A stretch of DNA of 16,622 nucleotides from CAYLNH01 sp964384625 (lineage in GTDB: Bacteria; Verrucomicrobiota; Lentisphaeria; JABSQK01): contig CAYLNH010000157.1 of NCBI GenBank assembly GCA_964384625.1, forward strand, positions 1-16,622, given 5' to 3'. Shown piece by piece: positions 14,302 through 16,622 of the stretch (the first letter of the stretch is position 1; each line of letters begins with the position of its first letter). Made by a program: the position numbers and the translations under genes. The notes beneath the pieces were generated by a model. The model had not been told where the DNA came from. It worked only from the letters and a program-made list of their open reading frames with translations, and searched no databases.

Positions 14302-15204
14302 GTGAGCCAGAGACTCCGACAACACTGGACGGCGGCGACCCTGGGGCTGACCCGCGAGCAGCCGGTCCGCGTGCATCGCTTCGTGCACCGCACCGGCCCG
14401 CCGCGGCATGACCATGATTTCTGGGAGATCGTCCTCATCGTCGGCGGTCGCGCCCGCCAGTATACGGGCGCCGGCGAAGCGGCACTGACGCCCGGACAGA
14501 CGCTGGTGATCCGTCCGGGCGCCTATCACGACTACCATAACTGCGTCGACCTGGACCTGATCAACTGCTATGTGCTGCCGGCTTTGTTCGACAAGGACCT
14601 CCTGTGGTTGCGGGACGATCCGGCTGTGAACCGACTGCTGCAGCCGCCGCCGACGGACCCGATGAGTCCCTGGACGCTGTCGCTGGGAGCGGCGCGGTAC
14701 CGCCGCTGCCGGGTCCTGCTGGAGCCGGTCGTCAGCGACGGCCGCAAACCGCCGCCGGCAGGCAAGGCCGGCATGGTCGGCAGCCTGCTGGCGTTGATCG
14801 AGGAACTGGCAACCGCCGGTACGCAACAGCATGGTCCGGCGCCGCCGGCGCCGCCGGCGGTACGCCGGGGGGCACTGCTGCTGGAACAGGAAACGGCGCA
14901 GCCGTGGTGCATGGACGAACTGGCGGCCCGGCTGCATGTCTCCAAGGCCCACTTTTCCCGGCAGTTCAAGGCGGCCATGGGTCTGCCGCCGATGGCCTAC
15001 CTGGCACGGCTGCGGGCTGAACGGGCCGCCGCCCTGCTGCGCCGGACGGACCTGACCGTGGCGGAAATCGGCGCCCGCGTCGGTTACCCCCGGCCGGACT
15101 ACTTCATCCCCCGCTTCCGCAAGATCTTCGGCGTCTCTCCGGGGGTGTACCGCAAGAACGAAACCTTGGCAGCCGAGCGCCCGAAGGCGGCGTCCCGCCT
15201 TTGA
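14302..15204 (+). CDS. AraC family transcriptional regulator with cupin sensor domain
   Basis: A 300-residue regulator from the GTG at 14302. The N-terminal part is a cupin-like ligand-binding domain: PRHDHDFWEIVLIVGG at 35-49, then LTPGQTLVIRPGAYHDYHNC to 81. A Pro/Ala-rich linker (about 178-187) leads to the AraC DNA-binding domain with two helix-turn-helix units: about 204-225 (MDELAARLHVSKAHFSRQFK) and 252-275 (TVAEIGARVGYPRPDYFIPRF), closed by KIFGVSPGVYRK. Such regulators usually sense a sugar and activate a nearby catabolic operon. It is transcribed divergently from the pseudopilin and sulfatase genes, which are its likely targets. The frame is open far upstream, over the antisense of the pseudopilin, but the cupin fold needs only the GTG start. 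No clear Shine-Dalgarno is seen, so the exact start is uncertain. Confidence 0.85.
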   Translation: MSQRLRQHWTAATLGLTREQPVRVHRFVHRTGPPRHDHDFWEIVLIVGGRARQYTGAGEAALTPGQTLVIRPGAYHDYHNCVDLDLINCYVLPALFDKDLLWLRDDPAVNRLLQPPPTDPMSPWTLSLGAARYRRCRVLLEPVVSDGRKPPPAGKAGMVGSLLALIEELATAGTQQHGPAPPAPPAVRRGALLLEQETAQPWCMDELAARLHVSKAHFSRQFKAAMGLPPMAYLARLRAERAAALLRRTDLTVAEIGARVGYPRPDYFIPRFRKIFGVSPGVYRKNETLAAERPKAASRL

Positions 15205-15239
15205 GAAACTGCCGGGCACCGGTAAACCATGCGCCATCT

Positions 15240-15334
15240 CGGGACGTCCCGGCAAGCTGGTGATCAACGCGGCAATCCCACAGCGGGCCGCCGGCCCCGG
15301 CAGAACAGGCTGTTGCGGGCCCGCGGAATTGCCG
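15240..15334. terminator. Structured terminator zone between convergent regulators
   Basis: CGGGACGTCCCG (15240-15251) is a perfect 12-nt palindrome. It is followed by a nested stem: CGGCAAT (15270-15276) with ATTGCCG (15328-15334), ACAGC (15280-15284) with GCTGT (15309-15313), and GGGCC (15285-15289) with GGCCC (15293-15297). The outer arm ends just before the GntR-type stop codon (15336-15338). The position fits termination from both sides, although T tracts are absent. Confidence 0.45.
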
Positions 15335-15335
15335 T

Positions 15336-16415
15336 CTACAGTCCGGCGCGGTCAACGACGCTCAGGGGCAGATAGCGGATGCCGGGGGTGACGGTCTCGC
15401 CGCGAATCTGCCGCAGCAGCAGGCTGCCGACCATCTCCGCTGCCTGCCGGGACGACACCAGCACCTCGCCGCGCGGCAACGGACTGAACGTCCGCGAGCC
15501 TTCGTTGAAGTGCGTGCAGAGGCGTAACTCGTCCGGAACGGAAAGACGGCGCTGGAGGATGGCCATACTGGCGCCGCCGAAGAGGATCTCGTCACAGACG
15601 AACAAGCCGTCCGGTTTCGCCTTGGCGCCGTCCCAGAGATCAAGGAACTCCTGGAAACCGGCGCCGGTGTGATGCAGCTGTCGACAGTGATACAGGAGGT
15701 CCTCATGGAACGGCACGCCCTGCGCCGCAAACACCTCCTTGACGGCGCCGGGGCTCAACCCCCAGTTCAACAGGCCGATGCGTCTGCAGCCCTGCCCTGA
15801 CAGATACTCCAGACCGCGGCCCAGCATGTCGCGATAGTCGATCAGCACCCCGGTATCGTCCTTGGCATGACCGATCGTCGGCACCTTCTGTTTGGCCAGT
15901 TTCTTCTCAAAACCGTCCAGCGTCGTACCGGCCAGCACCACCAGTCCCATCAGCCGCTGTTTCTCGACGTCTTCAATGAACTCACCCGAGACCTGGCGGC
16001 CGGCGAAACTCTGGCCCGGTTCAATGTGCCCCATGTACAGCCGCACGCGGTAGCCCTGCCCCTCGAAATAGCGATGCAGATGCTGCGTCAGCGGCAACCA
16101 GTAGCCCATGCACAACAAGGAACTCAGGTCGAGGTCGTTGATGATGCCGATGTGCTGCGCGGCCGTTGGGTCCTCGACGAAATTACCGCGCCCCTGTTCC
16201 CGCCGGATCATCCCCTTTTCCGCCAGATGCGCCAGGGCCTCGCGCACCGTGATGTTGCTGACGCCGAAGCGTTCGGCCAGCTTGCTCTCCGCCGGCAGCC
16301 GCGCGCCCACCTTGTAGTTCTGCCGGATCTCGCGCTCCAGCTCGTTCAGGATCCGTTCGCGATGCGAAATGCGGGCGCGCTTGCGTTTGCGCGCCGTCGT
16401 CTTCTTTCGGGCCAT
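15336..16415 (-). CDS. GntR family regulator with LacI/PBP1-type effector domain
   Basis: A 359-residue regulator. After a very basic tail (MARKKTTARKRKRAR), residues about 18-81 form a GntR winged helix: RILNELEREI, the LPAESKLAERFGVSNITVREAL recognition region, and the wing EQGRGNFV. The rest (about 88-355) has the plan of a periplasmic-binding-protein/LacI-like effector domain: HIGIIN opening, LVVLAG, an EYLSGQGCRRIGLL segment, DGLFVCDEILFGGA, and a C-terminal PRGEVLVSSRQAAEMVGSLLL. This is the AraR-like architecture, which usually binds a sugar that releases the repressor from DNA. No catabolic gene is next to it on the same strand in the window, so its ligand and targets are unknown. The ATG has GAGGT at good spacing. 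Confidence 0.88.
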   Translation of the reverse strand: MARKKTTARKRKRARISHRERILNELEREIRQNYKVGARLPAESKLAERFGVSNITVREALAHLAEKGMIRREQGRGNFVEDPTAAQHIGIINDLDLSSLLCMGYWLPLTQHLHRYFEGQGYRVRLYMGHIEPGQSFAGRQVSGEFIEDVEKQRLMGLVVLAGTTLDGFEKKLAKQKVPTIGHAKDDTGVLIDYRDMLGRGLEYLSGQGCRRIGLLNWGLSPGAVKEVFAAQGVPFHEDLLYHCRQLHHTGAGFQEFLDLWDGAKAKPDGLFVCDEILFGGASMAILQRRLSVPDELRLCTHFNEGSRTFSPLPRGEVLVSSRQAAEMVGSLLLRQIRGETVTPGIRYLPLSVVDRAGL

Positions 16416-16497
16416 GGCAATACCTCACACCTTTAAGGACAAAGTTACAGCCCGATCCGCCTCAAAGCAAGTCCCCGGCAAAATGACCTCCGCCGGC

Positions 16498-16516
16498 CGG
16501 TTGCAGCAGGCAACCG
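16498..16516 (-). terminator. 7-bp hairpin downstream of the right-edge gene
   Basis: CGGTTGC (16498-16504) and GCAACCG (16510-16516) form seven perfect pairs around a five-base loop. On the minus strand it lies 52 nt after the stop of the gene entering from the right edge and about 80 nt before the GntR-type start. It may end that transcript, or be an operator for the regulator's own promoter. Confidence 0.4.
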
Positions 16517-16567
16517 CAGCGCGCCGCCCATGACGAAGGCATTACACGCCGGGTCGTAAGCCCTCGA

Positions 16568-16621
16568 TCACTGCCCTTCGCGGTCCGCATAGAGATCCCG
16601 CACCCTCTTGAGCGCCGAAGC
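16568..16621 (-). CDS. C-terminal end of an unidentified protein (truncated by window edge)
   Basis: A minus-strand frame open at the window edge encodes ASALKRVRDLYADREGQ and then a TGA at 16568-16570. Most third codon positions are G or C, like the real genes here, and the peptide looks like an ordinary charged C-terminal helix. The other two frames on this strand look less gene-like. It is too short to assign a family. Confidence 0.4.
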   Translation of the reverse strand, partial: ASALKRVRDLYADREGQ

Positions 16622-16622
16622 C

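Overview
The window is a GC-rich stretch of bacterial chromosome, with strong G/C preference at third codon positions. Its gene content points to the PVC group, most likely Lentisphaerota or Kiritimatiellota; Planctomycetota is less likely. The signs are a Tat-exported sulfatase, a short pseudopilin-like protein with an FTLIEM leader, a zinc-ribbon Ser/Thr kinase with a DLG motif and a huge extracytoplasmic region, AraC and GntR/PBP1-type sugar regulators, and a PF12831-type FAD oxidoreductase. This placement is inference; there is no rRNA or other marker gene. I found no tRNA, rRNA, CRISPR, insertion sequence or prophage gene.

Layout. (1) 1-241 is non-coding but rich in nested inverted repeats. 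(2) 242-4014, minus strand: a transmembrane Ser/Thr kinase followed 41 nt later by a calcineurin-type metallophosphoesterase. A near-consensus sigma-70 promoter (4173-4201) serves the kinase. (3) 4389-7200, plus strand: an FtsQ/DivIB-like POTRA protein, a diacylglycerol-kinase-family lipid kinase and an EcsC-family protein, probably one operon for envelope functions. (4) 7386-11396: an FAD oxidoreductase (-), an SPW-repeat membrane protein (-), a TVP38/TMEM64 membrane protein (+) and an NDH-2/SelD-N-terminus-like flavoprotein (-), with hairpins at the gene junctions. (5) 11680-15204: a module in which an AraC regulator (+) diverges from a pseudopilin (-), followed downstream on the minus strand by a sulfatase. 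The pseudopilin and sulfatase are separated by a 73-bp tandem repeat whose sequence is shared with a 12-bp hairpin lying over the pseudopilin stop codon. (6) 15336-16415, minus strand: a GntR/PBP1 regulator. At the right edge is the last 17 codons of another minus-strand gene.

Working together: the kinase and phosphoesterase look like a signalling pair, and the FtsQ-like/lipid-kinase/EcsC operon looks like envelope assembly or lipid metabolism. The AraC-pseudopilin-sulfatase block resembles the carbohydrate-sulfate scavenging loci that PVC bacteria carry in large numbers. The most unusual sequence-level feature is the tandem repeat and hairpin at 13228-13405, which could form alternative RNA pairings between the two cistrons. 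No single obviously new defence or mobile system was found.
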